This document shows positions 22,556 through 35,440 of a DNA stretch of 64,000 nucleotides, in pieces; positions within the stretch are counted from its first letter, which is position 1; every line of letters starts with the position of its first letter. Origin of the DNA: Leucaena leucocephala (taxonomy: Eukaryota; Streptophyta; Magnoliopsida; Fabales; Fabaceae). The notes under the pieces were generated by a model. It saw only the letters and a program-made list of their open reading frames with translations. It had not been told where the DNA came from and did not search any database. Where the stretch lies: positions 13,844,001 to 13,908,000 of the forward strand of contig CM073545.1 in the NCBI GenBank assembly GCA_037074615.1, in the 5' to 3' direction. A program made the position numbers and the translations under genes.

Positions 22556-24631
22556 TGTTTACTATGTTAGTAATGTTAGATCTTGTACAGGGGCTATCTA
22601 GACTAACAGAGTGACTGTTTAGTTTACATTTTAAAAAGTATTTTTGACCCAAATATCCAAATAGCCAATAATTTTTAAAAATATTTTTAAACTAAATTAT
22701 AATTTTAAATAAATTGATGGGACTAATTTTTGAATGGGAAAAATCACTTTGGGATGTGCAATGTCCATCTTACTCCTATATTTTTTCTCTATAATTTTAT
22801 CCTATATCCTTTCTAATAATTTACCTATAAAAAAGTCATTCTACTAATAATTATTTAAATATTTATTTCTTTAAAATCATTTTTCTTTCAAAAAGTTATA
22901 TTTTTTTAGAATCTATTTTTTAGTATCACTTTTCTTTATGAATTTTTTTCCAAAAGTTAAACTAAATAGGCTCAAAGTAAAGTTATAAAAGCTAACAATA
23001 TTAAAAGGGTAAAATTAAAGATTTAATTAAAAGAAAAAATATTGAGAGTAAGTTAATAATTTTTCTAAAAAGATAAATATAATTCATTGATGTGCGTGGG
23101 GTTGGAGTTGACTTTTTGTCAATAGTTGAATTTAAAAAATAAAAATTGTAACCCATCAATTTTTCTTCTTCCGTCCAATGGTTGGACTTGGACAAATATT
23201 ATTATAATTTAGATGATAAGTGAGAAAAATAAAAGACCCAGAGAGTGACGAAGGAGAAGACAAAGGAAAACTCAGCGAGATATTATTGCAAACAGTACGA
23301 TATTTTAAAGCAGTGTGCTTACACACACATTATTATAAACAAAAGAGAAATAATGTTATCAAATCACACACACAAAAGCTTTCTTTAGAGGAAGAAAAAG
23401 TGATAATGGGTTAGTGTTATTTGTGTAACAAGACATCCACTTAACTTTGGTGGTTCAAATTTTCCTTTTTCCAGATCCTACAGTACTTGATGTCAGGGGG
23501 CCACGGTTAGGCTGTGCATCCTTAGTAAAGCTAGATATTATCATTGAATTACATTTACATGTATATATATAAGTATAAATAAACAAATAAATATATAAAA
23601 TAAAATATACATAAATAGCCAACAAATAAGATATGATCTCCCAAAGAACCAAAGTTTTACAAAAACCGAATCTTGAAAAGAATTAGAGAATGAGTAGAAA
23701 GGCCTGGTGGAGAAGGTAAAAAACAATAGAGGAAGAATTGAGAAAGGGAGGAGAAAGAAGTCGGGTATGAAAACGGGTTGAAGGGCCTTTGTGCTCTAAT
23801 ATCATGTTGCATTAAAGAGAAAGAAATCCTTGATACCATTCCCAGCAATTCATTCATGACTCTCTTGTTTTTAAATACGAAAATGGGCGAAGAAGTTTGG
23901 GCTAGAATGGATGAAATAAACCAAGACTTGGGGAATAATGGCTATATAAAGATAAATTATGAATTGTGTAAGGCATGGAATTTGTTGTGTGTAGTCTCAT
24001 CTGTGGTTTCCCTCTCTAAGGATTCTCTTTCTTCTCCATTTCTTTGAGAGTCCCTTCCCCTGCTATATCTGTTCTTTTCCATTTTGAGATCCTTATGTTT
24101 GAGTGTGAGACAGCCATTTAACTGTAATTGATTTGTACGTCTGAATGTTAAAGCTACTGAAGTTTAAATTGCTATATTTCTGGTTCATTTATTTGCTTGT
24201 TTCTAGTTCTGGTTCCTTCCATCTTGATAAGTTACAGAATGAGCATAGCGTGGACTGGGTTTGAGAAATCTCAATTGTTGCCTTATTATCACAATCAAAT
24301 CCCACAGACTAATCATACGCAAGACCCAGATCATTGAATGCACCTTTGATCTAAAGCATTTCGCACAGGCCACGAACCATCCCTCTAAATCACCTTTTGT
24401 TTTCTCCTTCTCCATGAAACAAAGTTTCCTCATACAAACATGAAGCATTTAGAGTATGATGAAGTTGGATTGAGAATTGTGAGGGCATTATGTCTCAACA
24501 GAACAATAAACAAAGTTGTTGATGATACTTTGGTGAAGAAGGGGTTGACAAGCCCCGTTTTTTTAATGTGTGACCGACTGAACTTAATAGATAAAGATTG
24601 CATAGGATTGAATTTCCCTTTAGCTTAGTTA
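22556..24631. other. Unit 2 left flank with ankyrin relic and empty LTR site
   Basis: Parallel to 1-4,700 without the solo LTR. The ankyrin-gene 3' relic is at 23,330-23,560 (minus; SFTKDAQPN). The uninterrupted LTR target ATAAG is at 24,227-24,231. A plus-strand frame at 24,440-24,628 (60 codons, starting MKHLEYDEVGL) is disrupted in unit 1, so I do not call it a gene. Confidence 0.5.
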
Positions 24632-25387
24632 GATTTGTGTTTTAGGGAGGCAGCCCTCCTTCTTTTGTATCAAAAGGAAAATGAAGTATATAGAGGCGGA
24701 TCTTGTGTTGTTTGATGCCCTACAGTCACTATATACATCTCAATTCTTAACCTACTAAAACTAGTTTAGATGGTCAAAGCTCATCTTTAGATCGTCTAGA
24801 TCTAATCTGGACAATCTAGATTTAATTTTTTTTTCAATAAACATTTTTTAAATAAAAAATTATTTTTTAAAAAAATCATAGTTAAAAGATTATCTTTATT
24901 TTAGATTTTATATTCATTAAAATAATTTTTTTAAATAAAAATAAAGATAATAAAATTAAATCTAAACTGTCTACGTCTAATTTGTATAGTCTAGATCTAT
25001 AAGTCTAACATATATTTAAATCAGATCGATAAGTTGATCATCATGTGCATGCCCCTTGTCTTCCAGCCTATTCAAACTCGTGACTTCATTAATTAAAGTA
25101 ATATAATTAGAGACTTTATGATTGAGCCACAAATAAAATTGGCATCATCATGAGCACCCAGAAAAGAAGTTATCTAACTGAGGTTCAAGGAATACTTATC
25201 ACAAACCTCCAAGTACATTACCATGACATTGAAATAGCATACTTACACACTTTATTGCAAAAAAATAGAGAAATATCAAATCACACACGAGGTTTGTAAA
25301 TGAAAGTGATGATGGGTCTTGTTGTTTGAATAGTAGCAAGACATGCACTTAGTTTTGCGGGTTCGAATCTGTGGCATTTTCCCTTCT
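24632..25387. other. Spacer downstream of ankyrin copy B
   Basis: Matches 4,680-5,778 without the 390-bp unit-1 segment. The former tail codons of copy B (25,343-25,387) lie here beyond its new stop. Nothing else is recognised. Confidence 0.5.
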
Positions 25388-28300
25388 CTAGGGGTTCGGA
25401 TCTGTTGCATTTTCCTTTCTCTGGGGGTTCAAATCTGTTGCAGTTCCCTGTTTCTGGGGCCTTTGGTAGTAGATGGCACTTGTAGTGTTGCGGCTAGGGG
25501 GTGGAACCTTGGTAAACAAAGACATCAACGTAGGACCGATGAATATGGGCAGTGAGACCATGGTAAGGATGGCGATTGGCGAGCCCAGAATTGCGTAAGT
25601 TGTTAAAGAGTGGCCATTGAGCATCAGAGAGATCCACAAAGCAACAATGGAGCCGAACATTGTCAAAATAGCAATTTGAAGCATGAAAGGAGCGTATCTC
25701 CAAAAGTTGAGAGATTGAGAACGAAAAGCGAGTATGGCCAAGAAGGAGATGGTTGACGTGAGAGACAGGGAAAGGGCCAATAGTGATGAGATGTTCTTTT
25801 TATCGAAGTTCTCTGCCACAATATTGGAAAAGGCCATCGATGCAACTAAGGTGGATGCCACAGAACATGTTTGTGAGGTCTGATTCAACCACTGTCTGTC
25901 ACTTTTCATATGTTCCTTGTAACTGTCCCTAAAGATTTCTTCTGCGGTTTTTCCATCTTTGTTGTATTTTTCCCACAATTCAGAGGGCACTGAACTTTTC
26001 ACAAACTGCATCATCATTTATATATATATATACACCATGTTTATGTATCCAATATTTTGAAGAAAATCTTTGAATCAAAGGGATTATGAGTATTTTAAAT
26101 TTCAATTAGACCCCATGGCCACAAGCCACAGAAATTTTATAACGGCAAATAGATACGCACCTCAAACCACTTGTATTCCTCTACCATGGTAGTTGCTTGC
26201 ATATCTAGGTTGACCTCAAGCTTGGCCGCCAAGTGCAATGCAGTGTTTCCATCTTTATCCACTTGCCTAAAAACACTTCTGTCATAGTATTCATTTGCGC
26301 ACAAAATCTGGTACAGCTTGGTCTGCCTCTTTTCTGCCGCTAATAGAACTATGTCCTTTCCCTCTTTATTCACAACTTTCATCGTAGATGGAAATATTTT
26401 TAAGATACTCTCCACCATTTCTACCACACCATTCTTAGCAGCAATCATTAGGGGTGTGTCAACTATTTTAGACCCTGCCTCTATCCAATCATTCACAGTG
26501 AACAATTAACTGAATTAATATTTATAATTATTTAACAAAACTTGATCGATCATAATTCATTGTTGATATATACGTAATTCTCAAGTCAATCATAATGTAG
26601 ATAGTATGTGACCCATTGAAACAATCGGTTTCTAAGTCGACATTGATGAATGACAATGCAATAAGCTCGTGTCCTCTCAAGAGTCATTCGTGTAAAATAA
26701 ATAAGGAAAACCCCATGGAGTTCCACAAAAATTCAGGCAGAACTTTAAGAGTAAATTATACTATATTCTAATTTTGAGATTGTTAAATTAGTTCAATAAT
26801 TAATAAAATGTTTCAGATTGATAATGTTGATTTCATCATAAATTTTGTTAAAATTACTTGAATATCTCCTCTCTGTTTCATAATTTACACAATTTTGAAT
26901 TAGACAAATCTCTCTTAAATATATTAAAATTATATATATATCTTTCTATTTTCAAAATATACATATAAATTTTGTGAGAATAGGAAAAACGACCATGTAA
27001 TTTCAAATCTCTCATGACAAATATTTGCAAATTGATTCATATTTTAGAACTTGCATGCATTTTGAAAATAGAAAGAATGTTTGTGTAATCTAATAAAAAT
27101 ATATATAATTTAACGCTTGGAGTTTAAATAAATCTGTTTACCGCTTTCCTCTTCATATGGTTTTTGGAAGAGAGGTTCACAGGATTTAACCGAAAGAAGT
27201 TGTTCCATTATTTGAAGAGACCATGTGTGCTTCTCCTTCATATTCCGTATCCCAAGGAACCAATTTCCTAGGAATCAGAAGCCCGAGTCAGTTGCAGCAA
27301 AATATCTTCACAAAATAATATTAAAAAATAATGTATGATATTTTATGTATGATTACAATCCCGCAGCTGATGCTATCATGGGAAGATCTCAATGTATATA
27401 TATATTATATAGATTGTACCCTTATGATTAAGATAATATCAACGAGAATTATCCTCAGATTTGCTTCTTTCCCTTTCTTTTTCCACGCCTTTAACCTTCT
27501 TTCTACCATTGCCCCCTGAGGCATTCATGGAGATGTGCGACGCTATAACCCTGCAACTAGTAGGACAAGAAGTTGGACATCATCTCACCCTTCCAGTGCT
27601 CTTTTTCTTTTTTTTGTACGGCTGTATTGGATGGTGTAACAGTTTTTTAGGTAAGCCTAAGATATTATACTGACTATGAGACTCTCTCCAAACGTACTTT
27701 TTCAGTTATAGTTCTGAATTGTTTACAACGTGGGCTTTAATGGTTGGTATCTCATTCTTGTATTGTTAAGGCCCAAGATTATGTCATGCATCGTTTTATT
27801 ATGTTTAATAAAATTGTCTTCTTATAAAATAAATAAATAAAGTAGGCATGTATGCGCATGCTCTTATATGCACATTCACATGACGTACCTGCTGCTTCAA
27901 ATAAATAGTCGAGGGCAATTAAGGGAAATAGCAGGATCATAGGCAAATAAAACAGCGAAGAGGAAATTAGACGACTGATCTTGTTGACCCGATATCTTCC
28001 TTCATAACAAATACCTACAAATATATAAGAGTCACAAAATGTATTAATTAGTTGATATTAATTATTGACATTCGCGAATGTAAACTTTTTTGTTGAACTA
28101 AAATATAGAAATAAGGAGTGAAGAAAGGTACAATTCATGTGTTGTAAACAATGTGACTCAAATAATGGTGTGCGAGTTTTTTAGCATTTCAAAAATAAGT
28201 TCACAGGAATCAACCGAAAGAAGTTATTCTATTATTTGAAGAGACCATGTGTGCTTCCCTTTCATATTCCGAATCCCGAGGAATCAATTTCCTAGGAATC

Positions 28301-30382
28301 AGAAACCCCTAGTCAGTTGCAGCAAAATATTTTCACAAAATAATATTTAAAAAATAATGTATAATTATGCATGATTACAATCTCGCTACTCATGCTATCA
28401 TGAGAATATCTCACGTAATAATAATCTCTCATATTATAGACTTTTCTAAAATAGCTATAGTATTGATTATGAGATCCTCTTCATGCACATTTTAATTATG
28501 TAATTTTTTTAGTTATACATGACACTCCAAGATTATGTCATGTATCGTTTTATTATATGTTTAATAAAATTGTCTTCTTATTAAATAAATAAATAAAGTA
28601 GACATGTATGCGTATGCTCTTATATGCACATTCACATGATGTACCTGCCTCTTCAAATAAATACGCGAGGGCAAATAAGGGAAATAGCAGGATATTAATC
28701 AAATAATCCCGCAAATAGCCTATTGGATTCCCGATCTTAATGACCCAATAGCCAATGCCTGATTCGCGTTCAAGTTGATCTTGTTCATCGCTCGTCGGGG
28801 CCTGCTCCTTCTTCTTAACTCTAGAAAACCCTTCCAAGTACCAAACAAACAATCCACAGCGCCATACATAAGAGACATCTCAATGAATAAAAAGGGGCAT
28901 GACACACATTTTTTTATAAAAGATTCTATATACATATTTGCACTCCTAAGAAGCGTTTTTTTTTTGGTTCGGTTTAAATGAGGCCATACTTAAGAGAAAT
29001 CTCAATCATATTCAACATTATAAATTATTCAACATTGTATCAAAAAAACATTATAAATTATGGATAATTTCATTTCCATATTTTTCTCTCAAATATACCT
29101 CTCTATATATTCATTTTCATCTATTTATTTAATTGTCCATTTAGTTTAATAGTGTAAGTTCTTTCATTGCGGCATTAAATTTAATATATTATTTATTTAA
29201 TTATTATCATAGATAATTATTATGATCTTGTTCTCAAAAGAACTTGAGCGATAATAATATATAAATGCATAATCATTAAATCAAGTGGATAATCAAATTC
29301 ACAGATAAGATTTTAGGAGAACTTATTGTGATTACCTATAAATCAGTTGTACAGGTAGTGTGTGAATTGTGTAGATACGGTTCTAATTATATAAATAAGA
29401 GCATATTAAATGGGATGATGGTACTTTTGAATGTTGTTTTGGGATCTAGATCCGATAACATTAATGAATGATATGAAGCCTAATGGAGGCCATGGAGATT
29501 TCTTTCTGATAATGTCGTTTGGATGTATACAAAGAACAAAAACTTACAGTGATAAAGTAGTTGAACAACGTAGGATCGACTAGGAAGATCAGTACTTTCA
29601 AAAGCTGAAGGGGTTGCTGCTAAGATATGGAGTGGTGACAACCCATTCTTATTGCACATCGTCGTCATCTCTTCTAGATGACCTTTATAAAGGAGAACTA
29701 TTTCGATTGCCACATCTGCGAATTCAAAGAAAACCATATGTAATAATACATTAAAACACAGCAATATGTATGATAGAATGAATAATTTTTTCTATTTACC
29801 AATATGCTCTTCTTCTAGGGCACAATGAAGGATGGTATCACCGTTGTCCCTCTTTATACAGTGAGCAATGTCTGTTGAAGAAAATCCTCCAGGGCTTCCC
29901 ATGTATTGATAATGTAGGCAAAGAAAAGCTTTTCTGTGGCCATGGAAAAATGCTAGGAAGAGGGGTGTTTCACCGGCGTGGTTACGTTCAGCAATTAAAG
30001 AGGGGTTTTCACCACCGAACATCTTACATATTTCAGCATTTCCCATTGAAGCTGCTAAATGTAGAGGAGTGTTACCTTTCTCATTCTGAGCCCCAAGGAC
30101 AAGCTTCTTCTCATCGCCATTTTCATCCACAGGTGGCAATGGCATCGACTTCTTATCCTGCTCACTAATTCTCTGCCCACAAACTATGCTCACCATGGAT
30201 TTCACTACATCCTCTCTCCCACTAGACACTGCCATGTGTAATACGGTGTCTCCTTTCGTCATCTTGGCTATTCGAAGCTCCCTTTTTTCCTTGTACATGT
30301 CAAATACCTTATACCAATTGCCATTCATGGCAGCACTACGTAAGTTATCCAGGTCTTTATTGTTGTTGTGGTCTGAAGTCAT
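25388..30382 (-). CDS. ACD6-like ankyrin-repeat/PGG-type membrane protein, copy B
   Basis: Seven exons join in phase with GT-AG sites: 30382-29800, 29715-29548, 28830-28645, 28014-27889, 27267-27142, 26474-26161 and 26005-25388, giving 706 residues. The layout follows copy A: ankyrin repeats in exons 1, 2 and 6, a hydrophobic and charged middle, then FVKSSVPSELWEKYN and four membrane segments. Differences from copy A are as follows. Exon 3 runs straight into the first hydrophobic segment (YLINILLFPLFALAYLFEEAG), where copy A has an intron. A second hydrophobic exon (28,014-27,889) is a duplicate of it. A decayed copy of exon 5 lies between them. The tail ends early at a TAG (25,388-25,390) inside the 33-bp repeat. 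The last exon is about 95 percent identical to copy A in protein, while exon 1 is only about three quarters identical. Probable plasma-membrane or endomembrane protein of plant defence or cell-death type, by family only. Confidence 0.75.
28190..28291 (-). pseudogene. Dead duplicate of exon 5 in ankyrin copy B
   Basis: From acceptor attcctag at 28,292 the minus strand reads like exon 5 (WSLQII, LLSVDSCE), but it has TGA (28,286-28,284) where the live exon has TGG, and a TAA after QIIE. Its flanks are homologous to 27,140-27,330. A normal transcript must skip it. Confidence 0.8.
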
Positions 30383-31518
30383 TGTCTCCTACACAATTGA
30401 GGTTTTAGATTTTTAATGTCACTTTACATGTCAAATTTATTGATATATTTTTCAAATAATATAAACCCTTCAAATTAAATTGAAATGGCGCAAAACTGAG
30501 ACTCACATATATGTCATAGCTATAGTATGTTTGGATAAGATTTTAAAAAATGAGTTATAAAAAAAAAGGTCTTTTGGATAGCTTAAGAAAAAAGGGCTTT
30601 TAGAGAATAGTTTATGGAAAAAAGTGGTTCTGGATAAACGAGTGTTTTGATAGTTATTATCAAAAGGGATTTTGTAATTGGAAAATTACTAAAAATGGTA
30701 CGTATGAGAGATGAGAGAATAGAGAGGGTAAAAAAGATAGAGAAGAGAGGAGAGAAGGTGAAGAAGATAGAAGAGAGATGAGAGATAGTGGAAAAGATAG
30801 AGGAGATATGGTGAAAAAGATAGAGGAGAGAGGAGAGACAGTAGAAAAGAGAGAGGAGAGAGGGTGTAAGAAAAAGTAAGGGTAAAATAGTAATTGAATA
30901 GTTCATAAGTTATTTTACTGTTCCAAAAACTACTCTGATCAACTTATCTGAAACCATGGTTTTAAACTATGGTTTGATTGAAGCCGATGTTTAGACAAAT
31001 ATGACTGTTTGTTTTAAAATTTTTCTAAACCTAGATTTAGGCTAAATTTTTTTTTTAAAACATAAGTTTGGGGGTTTCTCATGCCCATAGTTGTATGGAA
31101 ATCCAAACCAGACCAAACAAGAATCTCAAAAAGAACATATAACCATGGCACCACGTGAAGAAGAAAATTAAGAAATCAATCCCAAGATGAAATAAAGAGG
31201 AGGATTGTTTTTTAGAGACTAGATAGTATTCCCAACCAATAACAAAATAAATTTTACCTCTCTCAATCAAATATTTTTTATACACGACTTAGTTTAAATT
31301 CAAAATATTGTACTTAAAGACCCAGCCATATATTCAGTGTGTCAGATTTTGTTAGTATAAATGAAAGGATTTACCAACAAGGAAAAACTAATAAATGACG
31401 CAGAAGCACAGCCTTACTAAAGAATCATAGATGAGTAGAAAGATCATGTAAGGAAGAAAGGAAAAAAACAGAGAGACTTAAAGAAAACAAGTAGATCATC
31501 CTGTTTTAAATAATATAT
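30383..31518 (-). promoter_or_regulatory. Upstream region of ankyrin copy B, with inserted MITE
   Basis: The leader intron sites are conserved (acceptor ttgtgtag just before the start, donor ttta/gtaagg at about 31,413). The copy A TATA box is not: the aligned stretch at about 31,470 reads gagagacttaaagaaaac instead of aggctatatagaaaac. A Tourist-like MITE (30,525-31,120) sits inside the leader intron. Confidence 0.45.
30525..31120 (+). mobile_element. Tourist-like MITE, copy M2
   Basis: Starts gtatgtttggataag and ends near aatccaaaccagacc, with related inverted ends. The interior is purine-rich (repeated gagagaggagagag). It is collinear with M6. No coding capacity. Not in unit 1. Confidence 0.65.
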
Positions 31519-32027
31519 GTGTGTTTGAGACTCTTAAATCACAATTTTAAAAATATTTCTTGTCCAAACTTTAATTTAGAAAAATTTTAAAATAAACAGT
31601 AATATTTGTCCAAAAGAATTTTTAGACCAAACCATAGTTTAAAACTAAAGTTTTGAATAAACTATTGAGACTAACTTCTATAATAGTACAAAAGCTTATG
31701 AACTATCTAATTACTATTTTATCTTTATTTTTTCTTACACCTTCTCTCATCTCTCATATCTCCTCCTTCTTTTCTCTTCTCCACCCTCTTTCATCTCCTA
31801 TCTCCCACCTCTTTCCTCTCTCTTTTCTATCATCTCTCCTCTTTCCTATTTTTAATAAAATCATATCATTTTTAGTAATTTATCAATCATAAAACTCCTT
31901 TTACTAATAATTATCCAAACACTCATTTTTTTAGAACTACTTTTTTTAAGTTATTTTTCAAAATCCTTTTTTTAAAAACTGTCTAAATTTTTTTTATATT
32001 TTTTTTTTAAATCTATTTAAACAAGTC
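31519..32027 (-). mobile_element. Tourist-like MITE, copy M3, reversed
   Basis: Same family as M2, lying in the opposite orientation: pyrimidine-rich interior, ccaaacactcatttttttag, ends gtgtgtttgag and aaacaagtc. Absent from unit 1, where the sequences matching either side (11,040 and 11,090) are adjacent. Confidence 0.6.
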
Positions 32028-33600
32028 TTATATATAATTTTATATCACAGTTAGATCACAGAACGCAAAACATCATGATTATCGGACGTTGCTACTTTTG
32101 TCTTCTTCCCACATTCTAAAAAATTGAGCAATTGTTTCGTCAACTTTTGGCCAACCCTTTCTCCTCAAATACAGCTGTCATTTTTATATTTTTAACTTTT
32201 ATTAAACACAGAAAGATTATTTTCATTGATTATGGGTATTTAAAAAAAATTAATTAAATTACTCCTTCCGGTACTATATATATAAAACTGATGAATATTG
32301 GTTATTGCAAAAATAACAAAAAGTCTTCAACTTCAACTTTTGGTAGCGACAGGAATGAAAAGTGGACCCTGAAGGTCCCTTTTAAAAAAATTTCTATAAT
32401 AGGCATTAGGTTAAAAAACAAAATAAACCCCATACATTCTCTTTATTAAATACTTTTCGTATTCTTAATATAAAATTTATTTAATTAATTTAATTATATT
32501 AAAAAATTAATTAATTTAATATTAATTTTTTAATTAAATCTTATATTAATAATATGATGAGTATCAAACAAAAATAAAAAACAATTTAAATTTCAACTTG
32601 TCAACAAAACGTGAAGCATGAGCAAGAGAAAAGACTTGCTTTTGGTAAATAGACATTGCTCAATAATAACCAAAAATAAAAAGTAAAAAAAGAGATCCGA
32701 GAGTGGGTAATGATTAATCATCACTCTCTACAAATTTCCTTGTTTCATTTTCTCTTGTTGCACTATTTTTTTTTTTTAAAATATACTATTCAGTTCGAAA
32801 TCCACAATTTACACGATAAAGGGGGACTAACATAATTAAACATCATGTTAAAATATTTTTTGACAATCTACACAAAAATGAGTCATCTAAACCGGTAAGA
32901 TAAATCATTTACGTTAAAAAACGTAATATAATAGACGAAGAAAATAATCATGAAGGAGTAATTTATATAGCATAATTATTAGAGGGAAAATAATGTGTAA
33001 TTTAAAATTTTAAAAAGATGTAATAGGATAAAGAAAGAAAAAGAAAAAAAATAAAAGATCAGTAGAAAATGGATTCCAGGAGAAGTGTCAAGAAAGGCAG
33101 CTGGCCAAGTTCAAGTGGCCAGGCTTGGAATAAGCGAAACAAACGCTTTCTGTGGGGAAGACCACACAGCAAAGCATTTATTTCTTTTATTTCTTCCTCG
33201 TTTTATAATTTTATTTATTTATTTATTAATGATTCAGAAAGAAATAATAGGTTGCTTCATTATTCAACCACTCTGAGTCTTTCCTATCATCTTTCCCTTT
33301 TATTTTCCTCCATCCATCCACGGATTCTCTTTCAGAGTCACATTTTAAATTATGTTCTCTTTATCGGAGGATGTTTCCACTACAACAACTTCTCAAAAGT
33401 ATAATTCTGTGTTTTGGCTTTTACGAGAAAAAAAGAAGAAGCAGAAATTTAAAAATAAAGCCTCACTTTTGTAAAAGCATCTTATATTTCCTTTTACTTT
33501 GTTTTTCTTCTCCTAGTGGGAAATCATTCCACAATTTGGTGGGCACCCGTGGGGACATTCATAAGCACTTGAATTATTAGGTCCACTCATATTTTCTTTT
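32028..33600. other. Spacer upstream of ankyrin copy B
   Basis: 32,047-32,690 matches 11,090-11,165 and 13,145-14,690 without the unit-1 2-kb block. A plus-strand frame at 33,069-33,404 starts in an unusually G+C-rich stretch (MDSRRSVKKGSWPSSSGQ) but ends in low-complexity sequence. I recognise no family. Confidence 0.4.
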
Positions 33601-33970
33601 TTCATTAAATCACATCTCTGATTTCCTTTCATTCTCCAGCAACGCCATCTTCCTTTCCTGCTCTAGAAATTCTACGTGTCGCTCAATGACATATTGTGAC
33701 TTCCTCTCCTCCTCTCTACAACCCACGGCGACTTCTTCTTTTTTTTCCAACGGCAACAAACAAAAGTGACAATAGCTTTGATGGCGAGAGCTCACCGATA
33801 GTAGAAGAAAAAGGCATGAGACAACACAAGAGAGGCAACGCACAGAAAAGAAGAGAGAAAAGAAAAGGGAAAGAGTGTAAAAAAACAAAAGACAAAATAA
33901 TTGAGCGATTCTTTTTCTGTTTTCAAAATTATTCTTAAGAACTTATTTACAATTATCATTTTAAACTATA
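33601..33970. mobile_element. Partial Tourist-like MITE
   Basis: The right part (33,830-33,965) follows the family consensus: agagtgtaaaa, acaaaataattgag, attattcttaagaacttattt, atcattttaaactata. The left part has a different, G+C-richer interior. It directly abuts M4, so one probably inserted beside or into the other. Confidence 0.45.
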
Positions 33971-34394
33971 AGGCCTATTTAAAAAAAAGTTTAGAAAAAA
34001 AGCGGATTGGTTTTAGAAAAAAGAATTTAGAAAAAGTATTATGCAAAAAAAAATGTTTTGAATAAATGAGTGTTTAGATAGTTATTACTGGAAGGACTTT
34101 TATAATTAGAAAATTATCAGTATAATTTTATTAAAAATAGGAGAGAGGAGAGAGGGTGGAGAAGAGAAAGAAAAAAAGGTAGATAAGAGAGAGAGGAGAG
34201 AGTGTGTAAGAAAAAATAAAAGTAAAATAATAATTAGATAGTTTATACGCTCTTTTACTATTTTAGAAATTAATCTCAATGTAGAAGCTTTTTTAAATAA
34301 ATATAGCTATTTATTTTAATTTTTTTTAAATTAAGATTTAAATCAAAAACTATTTTAAAATTTTAGTTTGGAATCAATCAAAACAGACACAATG
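33971..34394 (+). mobile_element. Tourist-like MITE, copy M4
   Basis: Begins ggcctatttaaaaaaaagtt and ends atcaatcaaaacagacac. It shares taaatgagtgtttagatagt and the purine-rich gagagaggagagag core with M2 and M6. Not coding. Confidence 0.6.
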
Positions 34395-35440
34395 AGGTAA
34401 ACAACTATAGATTTGAGTTTAAAAGAAAGAAAACAAATAATAATGGCCTCATGTGTTTAAACATCATCAATATATAAAATTATAATTTTATCATTTTATT
34501 TATAAAAGAGGCCATTATTAATTACCACGGAAGCACTATTTTTTTGCCTTCATCTTTTGGCCTATACCTCCTCTTCTGCTTAATATGTTTGACATGTTAA
34601 CATGTTAACATGTTTACTGAAGTTAACATGTTGTGCTTGTTACCTCCTCTTCACAATTCCACCACATTTATGGCGCCAATTCAATTCATTTTTTCTCTCT
34701 CTTCCATTATTCATGTCAAGGTCATATCAATCTCTTAGTTCTCTCTCTTCTCCTATATTCTCCCATCTCTTCTTTCTTCATCACAGTTGAAGAAGCCATG
34801 GATCCGCCATTTAACAGCTAACATCTAGTTGACTAAAACTATTTGAGCTTTCTATATGTTTTCTACCCATATTTTTTGTATGGCTTCTTTTTTTTCCAAC
34901 TTTTTCGGCTTTTCCCTATGAGCAATAAATAGATATTCGATTTCCTTCGCCTCCAGGCTCTCTCTCCTTCGTAGGCTGGGTCTCTAACATGTTCCGTTTA
35001 ATGCTTTTAAATTTCTTCAAATTATCCTGGTTGAACTAGTATATTCAATTTTTAAAAAATATTATTTTATTGTGATTCTAGTTATAATATTTAGAGAGAT
35101 ATCATAACTATTGGGTGTCTATATTTACGAGGTAATAAACAGCTTACTTTACTCGATATTAATATCGTCTTAGATCGCAGGTGAGTTTAACCTATTTTTA
35201 AAAATTTTTGTATATAAAAAAAATATCTTCAAATTTCTTAAATTTTTTTTTTATTATTAGATTTTACATGAGTGACATTTTAATTTTTTTTATAGTGATA
35301 CAATTTAAAATTTTATATGATTTAAAAAAAAATTAAAACCACATAATTTTAGAGTTTTTAAAAAAACACTATAACAAAATTAAATCTGCAATATTTTACT
35401 TCTATAAAATATTAGAGTTTTAGTAATTTTTATATAGAAT
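34395..35440. other. Spacer, partly unique to unit 2
   Basis: 34,395-34,580 matches 14,760-14,940. After that, unit 2 diverges. A perfect 22-bp palindrome built from two overlapping gttaac cores is at 34,592-34,613. A short G+C-richer stretch near 34,640-34,830 has no convincing frame. Confidence 0.4.

Noticed and set aside
23778..24047. Pentatricopeptide (PPR) protein fragment
   Set aside because: A DEINQDLGNNGYI stretch is loosely like an E motif, but no PPR repeats or DYW residues follow on either strand.
33069..33404. 111-codon plus-strand gene
   Set aside because: A basic Ser-rich start gives way to A+T-driven Phe/Leu/Ile codons. No splice, homology or unit-1 counterpart.
34592..34613. 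Palindromic operator-like site
   Set aside because: A perfect 22-bp palindrome in A+T-rich spacer with no gene beside it; most likely incidental.
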